Below, one piece after another: positions 37,569 through 46,913 of a stretch of 64,000 nucleotides of DNA. The notes under the pieces were generated by a model. It was not told the origin of the DNA. It worked only from the letters and a program-made list of their open reading frames with translations, and did not search any database. The translations under genes and the position numbers were made by a program. Numbering within the stretch: the first letter of the stretch is position 1; the number at the start of each line of letters is the position of its first letter. Source of the DNA: Carpediemonas membranifera (taxonomy: Eukaryota; Fornicata); assembly GCA_019828565.1 (NCBI GenBank), contig JAHDYR010000020.1, positions 167,769-231,768 of the forward strand. The letters run 5' to 3'.

Positions 37569-38597
37569 TCAGTTCCACCCTACCGCTGCAGCTGCCATCT
37601 TGAGGGCGCCCTCCAGGGTCTTGTTGCCTCCAATAAATCCCGCCGCGTGGACGAACACACACCCCTCGATACCACTAACCTCGTCAAGGGCCGCGTCCCT
37701 CACACCACGCCAGGGCTCGGGCAGAGGCTTCCGCTGGGAGAACTCCTGCTCGCCCGGGACGGCCTGGATGCGGTACGAGTCGGATGAGGGGAATACGACG
37801 TAAAGCACGGGGGCCTCGCCCTCCTCCTCGACTTCCTTAAGGTGTGCAGGCCAGGGGCAGAACGAGTCAAGGACAACGACCTGACCAGACGCGTGGTGCT
37901 GCTTTCTGGAGGCATAGGCGTCGCTAACCACCTTGCGGGCCGGGAGAGAGTGGCGCACCCAGCGCACGATGGAGTCTGTGAGCTCCTCCCCAACCATCTT
38001 CACTGCCTGGTGGAACATAGCGAGCGCTTCCTCGTCGGTCTGGCTCTGGTTCCAGGCCGGGTTGAGTCTGGCGACGCGAGAGGGGAGGTCGGTGGTGATG
38101 CGGTAGGCGGGGTCCTCAGCGATGGCTCTGCCAGTGTCGTTAGCGTCAATGGCATGCATGAAGCTGTCGTAGACGTGGTAGAAAAGGGTCTCGGCGAAAG
38201 CTGCGGGGCACGAGAGCGAGTGCTTGGCGAGGATGGAATCGATCACCTGGCGACCGTATGTGCGGTAGATCAGGCCAGCAGAGGAGAGCTTAGTGCCGGC
38301 GAACTTCTCGTCGAGCTCCGCCATCGTCTCGGCAAAACCGCGCTGGTGATGATCGAAGCGGAGCTTCTCGGCATCGTAGACACCGCCTGTGTGAGGAATG
38401 GAGCGGAATACATGCCAACATCAGCCACAATCGTGCACTTATCTAGCACATCGTTGTCGCGGGTACGAATGACCTCGGCGTTCTCGTAGTCGGGGAGCTG
38501 CTTGAGCATGAAGACTGCGCACGCCTGAGTAAGTGTAAAGAGAGGCACGTGCTTCATCGGCGTGGAATTTTCCACTGTGGGTTCCTATAGAGACCAT
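37569..38597 (-). CDS. MYG1: MYG1 family metal-dependent exonuclease, 323 aa
   Basis: Exons 38553-38597, 38416-38524, 37569-38386. Both introns read best as GC-AG: 38525-38552 (28 nt, GCACGT...CTTACTCAG) and 38387-38415 (29 nt, GCATGT...CTCACACAG). Splicing restores IGTHSGKFHADEACAVFMLK, then VADVGGVYDAEKLRFDHHQR and GFAETMAELDEKF, the DHH-type catalytic core of MYG1. Later VARLNPAWN, LPEPWRGVRDAALDEVSGI and CVFVHAAGFIGG are family hallmarks. MYG1 proteins are 3'-5' RNA exonucleases of nucleus and mitochondria in animals. Full length. Confidence 0.93.
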
Positions 38598-39107
38598 TTG
38601 GCGGCGGATGAGCCAAAGCTGCACAACCGTGACGTCGCCACAAGACAAGCAAGGTCAGTGAAGTCAATCAGAGGTGAAGTGAATGTCCATTCGTTCAGCC
38701 TGTCCCGCCAAGCATGAAGAGCAGTCACCCATTGATGCTGACCCTACCAGGGTCACACGGGCCTTGGGCTGTGTGACCCTGGCTTTGGCAAAACATATGA
38801 TATGGCAACATCACTCGTATAACAATAGGTTGAAGGGCTCCCCTTTCCTGTACAGGCAGACGGGTCTTCCCCACAGTCCTGCCCAGGCCAGCTGCTCGGA
38901 ACACCCAACCCGCACTGCAGTTGTAGCTCATGTGCACAGGTATATTGATTCACCTCACAGTTGCCGAGAGCAACGCCGGGGCCAAACGCGCCACTGGCGC
39001 TCTTTGATGCTGTTTCCACCCGACCTCAAGGGTTCAACTGCTAAGAGGTCGGCATATTGACTACCGCGCATTTACACATGCTGGATTGATAGAAACTCTG
39101 TCCCAAC
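38598..39107. other. Intergenic, no supported gene (510 bp)
   Basis: A Cys-containing minus frame (38753-39019, 88 codons) lacks an ATG and any family. No repeat or RNA gene recognised. Confidence 0.45.
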
Positions 39108-39410
39108 TCACACCTCGACGTCCTGGACGGCGTCATCGCCCTTATGGTGGGTCGTTTCCTCGCTGATCTCCATGAGGGTCTCGAACTGGTCTTCAATGGG
39201 CTTGTTCTCAATCTTGTTGGCCATTTTCCGTCTGTGCTCCTGCTTGCGCAGCTGCTTCTTGGTGATCGGCTTCTGGACAAGAGGTTGCTTCACAGAGCCG
39301 TTCTTCACAGCCATCTTACGCTTCTCCTGGCGCTTCTTCTTCACAGCGCGAAGCTTGGTGACTGCGATGATACTAGAAGGCTTCTGAAGGCCCGGACAAC
39401 GACGACCCAT
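39108..39410 (-). CDS. Small basic protein, 100 aa, unknown
   Basis: ATG at 39408-39410 (MGRRCPGLQKPSS). Strongly basic middle (KLRAVKKKRQEKRKMAVKNG, ITKKQLRKQEHRRKMANK) and an acidic tail (ETLMEISEE). The layout recalls small nucleolar ribosome-biogenesis factors such as Alb1, but no specific motif allows a call. Confidence 0.6.
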   Translation of the reverse strand: MGRRCPGLQKPSSIIAVTKLRAVKKKRQEKRKMAVKNGSVKQPLVQKPITKKQLRKQEHRRKMANKIENKPIEDQFETLMEISEETTHHKGDDAVQDVEV

Positions 39411-39577
39411 TGAAAATGATGCTTCTTCGTTTCCGCCTCCTCCAGTTACATATTACGTTAGGCCATGTATACCTGACCTGAAACAACACATTTGATGATT
39501 TACGTTGATTTACGTTATACCTGGACACTGTCCGAGGGTAACCCTAATCTTTATGAGCGGTAATATGGCTATGTACA

Positions 39578-40561
39578 TCACACGTGCTTCCACCCCTTGT
39601 CGTCGCTCGGCTCGTCGAGCTTGACCCCTTGAGAGGAGTGAGAGGAGTGCAGGTGGTCCTTGGTCAGCAGGTAGGTCCCGCCGATCACACCGACAATGCC
39701 CAGCAGGAAGACAATGTCCTGCAGCACCGTGGCCGACCCGAACTCCTGGAAGAAGAAGATGCCCGAGAAGACGGAGTACACGACGAGCGTGACGAAGTAG
39801 ATGGGAACCACGATGACGTTGTCGAACTTCGCGATCGCCATCTGCAGGAAGTGGTTCTGGACGACGAGGGTCAGCACGGTCCCGCCAACGAAGACATAGC
39901 TGAACGGATGGCCGAGCTGCGACTCGCCGCTCAGCGTCAGCCGCACAAGCTCAGCGCTGCTCTTACCGCCCAGGTTGCCGAACGCCCCGATGGCCCCGGG
40001 CAGGACGGACGCGATGATGGCGTTCGAGTGGCCCGACCGCATCGCCTCGACCAGCCCGACCACCGTGAGGACACAGAAGGCGAGGTACCAGAAGGCGGGG
40101 TCGTGCATGGAGGAGAACTTGTGCCACAGCTGGGCCGCGGTGAACAGCAGGTCATCCTTGGCCGAGAAGACGACAGTCGTCCAGCTGCCGACCATGATGA
40201 GCACGGTGCCGACCTTGTCCAGCTTGGTGAACGCCTCGCCCAGCTTGACGTGGGAGAAATACCCACTGGCAACGAGACCGATGCCGCCTAGCGGGAGTGC
40301 GACGGACGCGGGAAGGAAACCAAGGGCCACGAAATCGAGGACCACACCCGAGAGAAAGAGGGCAAAAGCAGCCCACCAGTAAACGTCCTGGAAGTACTGA
40401 CGCTTCGGCTCCGTCCGTGCTAGGCGGAGATGGACGATTTTCTGGCAGCCCATGCCAATATTCTGGTTCAAGGTGGCAGTGACACAGAGAACAACACCAA
40501 GAAGAAACACTGGGCTTGTAAACGTGGCCAGTGCCACGTCAATTAGCTCGCTGACTGCCAT
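39578..40561 (-). CDS. NIPA-type magnesium transporter, 327 aa
   Basis: ATG at 40559-40561. Nine or so hydrophobic spans. The family fingerprint is visible: NIGMGCQKIVHLRL, WWAAFALFLSGVVLDFVALG, then FLPASVALPLGGIGLVASGY (residues after span 3), and IIFASVLPG-like IIASVLPGAIGAFGN. NIPA proteins (DUF803) carry Mg2+ across endosomal or plasma membranes; a few paralogues are scaffolds. Length normal (about 330-360). Short polar C-terminus (SSQGVKLDEPSDDKGWKHV). Confidence 0.88.
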   Translation of the reverse strand: MAVSELIDVALATFTSPVFLLGVVLCVTATLNQNIGMGCQKIVHLRLARTEPKRQYFQDVYWWAAFALFLSGVVLDFVALGFLPASVALPLGGIGLVASGYFSHVKLGEAFTKLDKVGTVLIMVGSWTTVVFSAKDDLLFTAAQLWHKFSSMHDPAFWYLAFCVLTVVGLVEAMRSGHSNAIIASVLPGAIGAFGNLGGKSSAELVRLTLSGESQLGHPFSYVFVGGTVLTLVVQNHFLQMAIAKFDNVIVVPIYFVTLVVYSVFSGIFFFQEFGSATVLQDIVFLLGIVGVIGGTYLLTKDHLHSSHSSQGVKLDEPSDDKGWKHV

Positions 40562-40751
40562 CTCTCTGTCAGTCTCGGATCAGTTACATATGTTACATGT
40601 CACATCACAAATCATATATAACACATAAGTCCAGCCCCAATATGTCGGCCAGTTGCTTTAAAAAGGTCGAGGCTAAAAGGGTTAGGACTAATTCTTGACT
40701 CTCTGCAATTGGTAGACCACTGAGCAATACCACATCCAGCCGACGTCCCAG

Positions 40752-41657
40752 CTAGTCCCAGAATCCATCGTCGCTGTCCTCATCCATACCCCGGGGCGCA
40801 TACTTGCCCGTGTACACCCTGGCCTCCCTGCAGTACCTCCAATAGCCGCTGTCTTCCTTGACAGCGCCACTCTGCCCCGCCATCTTCTGCGCCTCCCCGG
40901 CCAGGCCATCCGCCCGCTCGTTACCAAGGATGCCGCTGTGGGCTTTGACATGGGCGATGACGAGGTCTCCCCCAGTGTGTCGGTCCAGGTAATAAACGAT
41001 CTTGTCCCACAGATCGGGGTTCCTATGCTTGGCAACGGGCTTGGCCAACCAAGCTCTGACCCAGCCCTGATTCACCGCATCCACTATGTACTTTGAATCA
41101 CTCAAAATGGCTACATTCTCGCCCTGTCTGATGCTTTTGAGTGCCTTCAGGACTCCCCGGAGCTCCATCCGGTTATTCGTTGAGAGTTGGTAGCCCTTGC
41201 TCCATTCTACGACAGGTTCCCCAGGACGCATGATAACCGTACCGTAGCCGCCGACGCCTGGGTTTGGAGAGGCGGCACCGTCGGTAAAAATGACCGAGTC
41301 AAACTTGAAGTCGCGAAAGAGGGCGTGCTCGGGCTCGAGTCCCCCTGAGGTAACAGCTGCTTGCACAGCATCAGCTCTTCTCAGCCTGACATGACGAGCG
41401 AGTGGCGTAGGCGGCGTGGCTGTGCGAGTCGCCTCTGAAGTCGAGGGACAGCTTGCTGTCAGGGGCACATTCGTCCCGAAACTACCGCTAGCGTCGGAAT
41501 TTTGTAGCGTTTCTGAACGCTTTTTAGCTTCTGCGCAGTGCTGCTTGTGTTGCTGGAGCAGCTGGACAGCAAGCACCTGATCCTCGCGAGAAAGCTGTGC
41601 AACAAGGTTATCAAGACCAATTGCTGACTTAACAGCCAAATAATCCCGTTCTGACAT
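40752..41657 (-). CDS. RNASEH1: Ribonuclease H1, 301 aa
   Basis: ATG at 41655-41657. RNase HI catalytic domain at about 115-260: DGAASPNPGVGGYG (first Asp), STNNRMELRGVLKAL (Glu), LSDSKYIVDAVNQGW (Asp), and HVKAHSGILGNERAD (His/Asp). The N-terminal 110 residues are low complexity with a Thr/Pro-rich linker and no clear hybrid-binding domain. Cleaves the RNA strand of R-loops and Okazaki primers. This is a host gene, separate from the RNase H of the Ty3 element. Confidence 0.93.
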   Translation of the reverse strand: MSERDYLAVKSAIGLDNLVAQLSREDQVLAVQLLQQHKQHCAEAKKRSETLQNSDASGSFGTNVPLTASCPSTSEATRTATPPTPLARHVRLRRADAVQAAVTSGGLEPEHALFRDFKFDSVIFTDGAASPNPGVGGYGTVIMRPGEPVVEWSKGYQLSTNNRMELRGVLKALKSIRQGENVAILSDSKYIVDAVNQGWVRAWLAKPVAKHRNPDLWDKIVYYLDRHTGGDLVIAHVKAHSGILGNERADGLAGEAQKMAGQSGAVKEDSGYWRYCREARVYTGKYAPRGMDEDSDDGFWD

Positions 41658-42708
41658 GAAAAGCGAGCTTGGACTGTTTCTTTTTTCTCTTTATCCAAAG
41701 AGCAGTTCGGCACCTTTCGCAAACTGCACCTGACTGTGTGAATCTGAAACAGTCTGTCACTTATCATCGCGTTAGAGATGGTACATGCGTCTATTGCCCC
41801 ACTTTCAGCCACTGGCTTCGTGTCATCCGAATTCAGTGGTGCCAAACTCAGCTCCTCATGGTCGATGCGCACGGCTGGAGCTGTATCATAATCTGTTGGC
41901 GATAGAATGGCTCTCTATTCAGTGCTAGTCGCAGTGGTTGAGCCTACGGGTGTGAGCTGATGGTGGATTGAGTCAGCCGAGTCGTAATCTTAGACGACTT
42001 CGGAAATTAAGGTTGGGAATTTAAAAAATAAAGATGGGTCAGCCATCCTGTATGAGCTTCTATCTTGATGCAATCGTGCGAGTTTTAGCCCTCTCAGACC
42101 TCTATTCGTCATGTTCGATGTCTGTCGAAATCGAAGTTTGGGCCGACTCCAAACACATACTTCCAGTGTGCGCCCGCTGGTAATGGCCCGGATCCAGATG
42201 TTAGAGAGCTATACAAGCTTTATGGCAGAGCGACAGCGATTCGATGGTTGTAGTCGAGGTGAAAGTATCGCTCAGCTTCGGACCCGCAGACTCGAGAGGA
42301 TTTCGAAAGTCAGGTGAACATGTCGCCAACCAGATTGACGGAGGATACGACTCTGCATGGCCTACAAGGTAGTCAGACACGCACAGTTCTCTGTGAAGTT
42401 CCGGGTGGCCTGGAGTCTAACACAGTGTGGAGCTGTGGTCGACCCAGCGCAACGAGTTGAGACGGTATCTCCGGGAGATTGGCTTAATCGCGAGGGCTAC
42501 CAGAGTGCTAGCGATCTAGGGGATACACCGGCGGGGGCACCTCAGATAAGTGAAGAGATGAGCCCCACATTTCATTGATGTCGCCAGTGGCATTCCCTGC
42601 AACGTTCGTTCTCATCACATTCGACGCCTGCCCAGTCGTTCTCGATACCAAGCTCTACTGCCATTTTTTACAATGAGGTCTAATTGTCAAATCACACCGT
42701 GACACAGT
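41658..42708. other. Intergenic with dispersed repeat A (1051 bp)
   Basis: Holds repeat A at about 41897-42368. Left of it lies the RNase H1 upstream region with an AAACTGCACC core near 41721. Right of it, nothing recognised. Confidence 0.5.
41897..42368 (+). repeat. Dispersed repeat A, copy 1 (about 470 bp)
   Basis: About 97% identical to 56754-57229, same orientation, with a 2-bp indel near 41965 and fading similarity after about 42340. Carries a 68-codon + frame (42111-42317) identical in both copies, but without a recognisable protein. Confidence 0.85.
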
Positions 42709-43398
42709 CTACTCAGCCTTGACCTTGGCCATGCTGCGGGTCATGCTGTAGAGCTTGTACAGCGCCTTCGCCTGGGCTAGAGCGCCGTTGCCCGACTCCA
42801 TCTGGGGCGGCCGGAGGAATCTGAGTGCGAGGCCGACCGTGTGCTTGCAGAGGACGAAGAACGCGACGAGCCCAACCACCAGCCGGGTCTCGGGGGTGAT
42901 GGGGGTGTCGCACTTGTATGCGAAGACCCGCTTAACCACAGCGGGGACGGCTACATACGTGCTGGTGGCGGGGAAGACGAAGACGGCGCGGGAGTCGGGG
43001 TCGACCGAGAAGAGGAGGACGGCGAGCAGGAGAGCCTGCATGACGTTGCCGACAATGAAGGTGACGAGCATGGCGAGGGTGTTGGCCTTGCGGGTCTTCT
43101 TCTTCAGCTCGTCGAGCTGCTTGTCGAACTTGATGATCTGCCGCTCAATCTTGCTCTTCTGAACGAACGTATCGGAAGAGTTGATGATGTTGTCCTTTGC
43201 GGTGCGGAGGTTGTCTATGGTGCGCTTCATGTCCAGTACCTTTGCCTTCTTTTGGAAAACAAAGTATGTCATTGAGATCTGCATGAATTCAAGCCAGATG
43301 AGCGGGAAGAGAACAACAGCCCACAGAGGGGTTCCATTACTCATCAGAAACGCGATTAAAGCTGATCCCATCGATGAGAGGTTCAGACTCGTGAGCAT
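42709..43398 (-). CDS. GET1: GET1/WRB-like tail-anchored protein insertase subunit, 229 aa
   Basis: ATG at 43396-43398 (MLTSLNLSS). Layout: a first membrane span (LWAVVLFPLIWLEFMQI), a cytosolic coiled coil (VLDMKRTIDNLRTAKDNI), then DTFVQKSKIERQIIKFDKQL, which aligns with the DEFAKYARLERKINKMTDKL block of WRB, and two further spans (LVTFIVGNVMQALLLAVLL; VVGLVAFFVLCKHTVGLAL). GET1 with GET2/CAML receives tail-anchored proteins from GET3 at the ER. EMC3/TMCO1 proteins share the fold, but the ER-K motif favours GET1. Confidence 0.75.
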   Translation of the reverse strand: MLTSLNLSSMGSALIAFLMSNGTPLWAVVLFPLIWLEFMQISMTYFVFQKKAKVLDMKRTIDNLRTAKDNIINSSDTFVQKSKIERQIIKFDKQLDELKKKTRKANTLAMLVTFIVGNVMQALLLAVLLFSVDPDSRAVFVFPATSTYVAVPAVVKRVFAYKCDTPITPETRLVVGLVAFFVLCKHTVGLALRFLRPPQMESGNGALAQAKALYKLYSMTRSMAKVKAE

Positions 43399-43734
43399 AA
43401 ACTCTTCGTAAACTCAATTTATGAATTTACTCGATTGTATGTAAACATGTACATACCATTATTCAGCCATTGCGGGCGCCGAAGCAGCCCCCACCTGGCC
43501 GGTAGACGTTGAAGATAGTGTAGTTGTCCCGGATGAGAGACGCCGCGATGTCTCCCAGCATGCGGTCTCGGGCCCACTTGCCGTTCACAGCCTCATTATA
43601 GCATAAACTGCACCTTGAGCAACTTGAGATTGGGAAGCCGCGGAGGCTTCTCTCGTCGAAGTCCCATGTCATCCAACACATCTCGTAAAAACCGCGTTCA
43701 CAGCGTCCCACTACTGCACTTTCCCATCTTTATA
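43399..43734. other. Intergenic with repeat D fragment (336 bp)
   Basis: Includes repeat D (43477-43597, minus) and a TAAACTGCAC core at about 43603-43612. A minus frame through the repeat (43463-43711) is coding-like but unassigned. Confidence 0.45.
43477..43597 (-). repeat. Dispersed repeat D, left part (121 bp)
   Basis: Reverse-complement match, without a difference I could see, to 50007-50127. Encodes NGKWARDRMLGDIAASLIRD in an open frame in both copies. Confidence 0.85.
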
Positions 43735-43905
43735 TTATTCATTACTGTGCCGAGCCATGTATACACTCTCGTGGTCGCTGGTGTAAGACACAAGGATTGA
43801 CAGGTCGTCGGTGGGGTGACCAGCGGGGATAGCCTTCTTGACGTGGCCATAGGCGACACAGCTGAGGTGCTTCTGGTCAGAAATAGCGCGCAGATTAATG
43901 TTCAT
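43735..43905 (-). CDS. Possible micro-ORF, 56 aa, unknown
   Basis: ATG at 43903-43905 (MNINLRAISDQKHLSCVAYG), TAA at 43735. Codons are G/C-ending as in real genes. It overlaps the last 11 bases of the PPAT gene on the same strand, in another frame. It may be a small gene or the first exon of a spliced one; no downstream exon could be proved. Confidence 0.4.
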   Translation of the reverse strand: MNINLRAISDQKHLSCVAYGHVKKAIPAGHPTDDLSILVSYTSDHESVYMARHSNE

Positions 43906-44728
43906 CGTAGTCCTTGTCGAGTATGAACATCTCCAGCCGCTCCATCACGGCCTTATGCTCAGTTATCCGCTCGGCCAGCTTGCTCCGAGCAGCTCTCACC
44001 TCCATGATGGGGACGTCGCTCAGTGGGTAGCCCTCGGAGTCCGTCAGCTTATGCGGGTACACGTCACTGAGCTGGGTCAGCTGGCTGATCTCCTTGACGA
44101 GCGAGTCGCGCTTGGCCATGAGTGCTTTCATCTTCTCGACCCGAGGGGCACCCTGCCGCAACGCAGTGGAGCTCACCTTGTCACCGTTGTCTGAATGAAC
44201 CACTGGAATGACCACAGCATCGAGGGGGGCGAGGCCCCGCTCGAGCCTGACCTTGTTGCAGTGCTCGAGGCCGCCGAGTGTCTCTTCGGATACGATGAGA
44301 GCTTGGAGAGACGCTATGGTGCCTGCAGGACCTACTGGATCGTTGAGCTCGAAGATATCGAGCTTCGGGAGCCTCTTTCCGACATTGATGGCAAGGGTTT
44401 CGAGGAAGAGCCTGATGGCTTGGCACCGATCCTCATAGGACTGGATTAAATGCCCGTTCGCCTTGTTCTTTTGCAGTTCTGGAGTGGTAACACCTATCAT
44501 AATGGTCCCGTTGCTGTCCGTAACGAGCAGAGAGGCCGACAGCAAGGCGTAGTGGCCAATGTGGAGGCGGTCGAATGTTCCTGCCACAGCTACGAGGTCG
44601 TATTCGATAGTTCCTGCTGGTCTCTTCTCATACTGCCCGTCTCTGGGGGGCTGGGGGAATCGATACTCGGTCATTGGAAAGTAACGTTTTGGCGGTACTG
44701 GTTCAATAGCAGCAAACCCGCCACTCAT
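43895..44728 (-). CDS. Phosphopantetheine adenylyltransferase, eukaryotic type, 277 aa
   Basis: ATG at 44726-44728 (MSGGFAAIEP). Nucleotidyltransferase fold with VAVAGTFDRLHIGHYALLS (T/HxGH-type: HIGH), IMIGVTTPELQKNK, FELNDPVGPAGT and IVSEETLGGLEHCNK, as in COASY/CAB4 rather than bacterial CoaD. It converts 4'-phosphopantetheine to dephospho-CoA. There is no fused dephospho-CoA kinase; the C-terminal 80 residues form a helical extension. An open frame from upstream ends in a TGA that overlaps this ATG (ATGA). Confidence 0.9.
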   Translation of the reverse strand: MSGGFAAIEPVPPKRYFPMTEYRFPQPPRDGQYEKRPAGTIEYDLVAVAGTFDRLHIGHYALLSASLLVTDSNGTIMIGVTTPELQKNKANGHLIQSYEDRCQAIRLFLETLAINVGKRLPKLDIFELNDPVGPAGTIASLQALIVSEETLGGLEHCNKVRLERGLAPLDAVVIPVVHSDNGDKVSSTALRQGAPRVEKMKALMAKRDSLVKEISQLTQLSDVYPHKLTDSEGYPLSDVPIMEVRAARSKLAERITEHKAVMERLEMFILDKDYDEH

Positions 44729-44855
44729 TGCTTCCACTCCTCGCTGTACTTCTTCTTCTTGGCCGGCCTGTACCCGATCCCCACCCCGTTCGTCGCCCGG
44801 ACCCTCGCTGCCTTCGCCTTGGGCCGGTCAGGGTGTCCGTCCAATGGACTCCAAT

Positions 44856-45497
44856 CTAACACCCGCACCCGCCACCTGTGGACACCTCGGGGGCGCTGTC
44901 GTCCTCGATCTTCAGCGTCCTCGTGCTCCTGCCGTTCTCCGTGCTGTTCCGCCCCCTATGCTGTTGCTGCAGGTTCTTGGCGATGTGCAGGAACATCGGG
45001 TTCAGTGTCTCGACGTCCTTGGCCGACGTCTCGAAGAACTGAGCGCCCACCTTCTCAGCATACTCACGACCTTCTTCAGAAGAGATAACGTGTTGTGACT
45101 TCGGCAAATCGGTCTTGTTAGCCGCAATTGCGAGGATGGGCTTGCCATCGACGTTCTTCACGAGCTCCTGGACCCAGTTCTGGACCCGGTCAAAGGAGTC
45201 CCGGTCGGTCACGTCGTAGACAAGAACGGCGGCGTTCGCGTCCCTGTAGTAGACTAGCGCCAGAGAATGGAACTTCTCTTGGCCAGCAGTATCCCACAGG
45301 TTCAGTGTGATGGTCTGATCCACAATATTAAGCACCTTTGAGCGGAAAGAGGCCTGAATCGTCATAATATGGTCACTTTCAAACTTCCGCTTGGTGTATT
45401 GAAGAAGAATGGATGTTTTCCCTACTGCTCCCTCACCTAAGAGTACAACCTTGTACTCGGAACCCATATTTCTCTCTCGCTCCTTTTCCTCCAGCAT
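44856..45497 (-). CDS. RAB21: Rab21-like small GTPase, 213 aa
   Basis: ATG at 45495-45497; an in-frame ATG ten codons in (MGSEYKVVLLG) is an equally likely start. G1 GEGAVGKTS, switch I with TIQASFRSK, G3 WDTAGQEKFHSL, G4 NKTD, G5 ETSAK. LQYTKRKFESDHIMTIQASF and VYYRDANAAVLVYDVTD fit the Rab21/Rab5 branch. The C-terminus GGGCGC gives a double geranylgeranylation signal. Rab21 works on early endosomes and integrin or phagocytic traffic. Confidence 0.9.
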   Translation of the reverse strand: MLEEKERERNMGSEYKVVLLGEGAVGKTSILLQYTKRKFESDHIMTIQASFRSKVLNIVDQTITLNLWDTAGQEKFHSLALVYYRDANAAVLVYDVTDRDSFDRVQNWVQELVKNVDGKPILAIAANKTDLPKSQHVISSEEGREYAEKVGAQFFETSAKDVETLNPMFLHIAKNLQQQHRGRNSTENGRSTRTLKIEDDSAPEVSTGGGCGC

Positions 45498-46059
45498 TTA
45501 CGGAAATCCGTTTATCATGATATATCCGATATATTGCCGATGACGACGAGGTCAGGTTCTCGCACTTATCCGTGTCAACTTAATTAATTGTTAATTATTG
45601 CATTCATAGAGCGTCGGCCTTGGCACAGGTCCTGACTTTTCTTGAGACAGGCTTTGCTTCCAATCTTCAAATCAGTGAGTATCCAGGAATGGGCCGAATG
45701 CATCATCCATCTCCGATACATCATTCAGCTCAACAAGCGGGCAGGTCGGATAGCCGGGGGAAAGCGGAGTTCATCCTGACCAAGCCCAGCCATTTTCGAT
45801 GAGACCACCGTTATTGCGCAACACCACGATGAACGCGCTGCTGTGGAACGCGATACGCTGACAGTGATCGTCACTCCAAGCCCAGGTCACGCTTGTGTCC
45901 AGCACCATGCGGGCATAGGAATCCGTCTCTCGTCCTCGTCCGTCGTATGTATACCATTAATAAGTTTACCGGGTGTATTGCCGGGAGTATTGCTGGTCCC
46001 GGTCAGCCAGAGGGCCCTCTCGACGCTCGAGTCACATCTCCGAGTCAGAGCCCCAGCGC
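45498..46059. other. Intergenic, no supported gene (562 bp)
   Basis: AT-rich stretch at about 45510-45600 (upstream of Rab21) and 45955-45970. No RNA gene, repeat or conserved frame recognised. Confidence 0.45.
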
Positions 46060-46437
46060 TCATTCTGCTCCCAACTCAAGCAGGTGGTCAACATAGCCTG
46101 GATCATCTTCCTCCTCCAGCGCAGGTCTCAGTTCGACGACCGGCTCGGGCGTTCTGACCTCGAAGGAGGCTGAACGGACAACCTCTGGGGTGATGCCCAT
46201 CTCCATAAACACGGATTCCACCGTTATGACGTTGGTGGCAAGCCGCGAGATGAATAAAGGCAGTCCCGATGGATCTTCGAAGGAGAAAACCTGCTCTAGC
46301 ATCGTAAAGGCAAGATCTTCTTCTATCCGCCCTTCAGCGATTGCTGGGTGGAGAATCTCTGCCAATTGATCAGTTATCTGCACGGCAAACTGAGATAAAG
46401 CGTAATCCGCCAGTGGATGTGCGTCATCCACCTCCAT
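46060..46437 (-). CDS. Unknown acidic protein, 125 aa
   Basis: ATG at 46435-46437 (MEVDDAHPLADYALSQ). Helical (VQITDQLAEILHPAIAEGRI, EEDLAFTMLEQVFSFED) with a very acidic C-terminus (ALEEEDDPGYVDHLLELGAE). The decay to an acidic tail resembles small transcription-complex subunits, but I cannot place it. Real by codon use. Confidence 0.6.
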   Translation of the reverse strand: MEVDDAHPLADYALSQFAVQITDQLAEILHPAIAEGRIEEDLAFTMLEQVFSFEDPSGLPLFISRLATNVITVESVFMEMGITPEVVRSASFEVRTPEPVVELRPALEEEDDPGYVDHLLELGAE

Positions 46438-46574
46438 GTGTCACTTCACCAAAATTCTGCCTTAGACTGCATGTTCGACCAGGCCGCAAGAGCGTGGGTT
46501 GGTTCTAGCCGACCCCACGATGACGAGTAGGTAGCTAGTCGAGGTGGAAGAAATAGCTTTACACAGCTCTCGCA

Positions 46575-46913
46575 TCAATGGTCCGGTTGCACCCGGCCCG
46601 TGACCTGCCCCCGGTCCACGGTGACCGTGGCGGACCGATGACAGTGGGGGCAAGGTGACGGTGCGCTGCAGTCGATACCCTCGGGCAGGTCGACTGTCTG
46701 GCGCGGCGCAATCTCGCAGTCGCCGTCGTGGTGGGCCATGTGCTCTTCCTGGATGGCCACGCGGAGCAGGCACTTGTGGCAGAAGTGCTGGCCGCACGGA
46801 CACGCCGATATCTTGCAGCTGTCTTGGTCGCCCTCGCGCGAGCTCATCTCAGGGACGACTCGCGACTCTTGGACTGCACGACTTGCCCACTCATAAGCTG
46901 CGCTATCATACAT
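46575..46913 (-). CDS. RING-like zinc protein, 112 aa
   Basis: ATG at 46911-46913 (MYDSAAYEWASRAVQ). Cys/His pattern C-x4-CPCGQHFCHKCL followed by H-x3-HH-x3-C and CPHCH, an unusual RING- or B-box-like spacing. Pro-rich linker between. Possibly an E3 ligase or a structural zinc module; the family is not recognised. It starts directly after the stop codon of the upstream gene (TAA at 46914-46916). Confidence 0.6.
   Translation of the reverse strand: MYDSAAYEWASRAVQESRVVPEMSSREGDQDSCKISACPCGQHFCHKCLLRVAIQEEHMAHHDGDCEIAPRQTVDLPEGIDCSAPSPCPHCHRSATVTVDRGQVTGRVQPDH

Noticed and set aside
38753-39019. Cys-rich 88-codon minus frame
   Set aside because: No ATG, Cys spacing matches no known knot or zinc finger, lies in an intergenic gap without promoter core.
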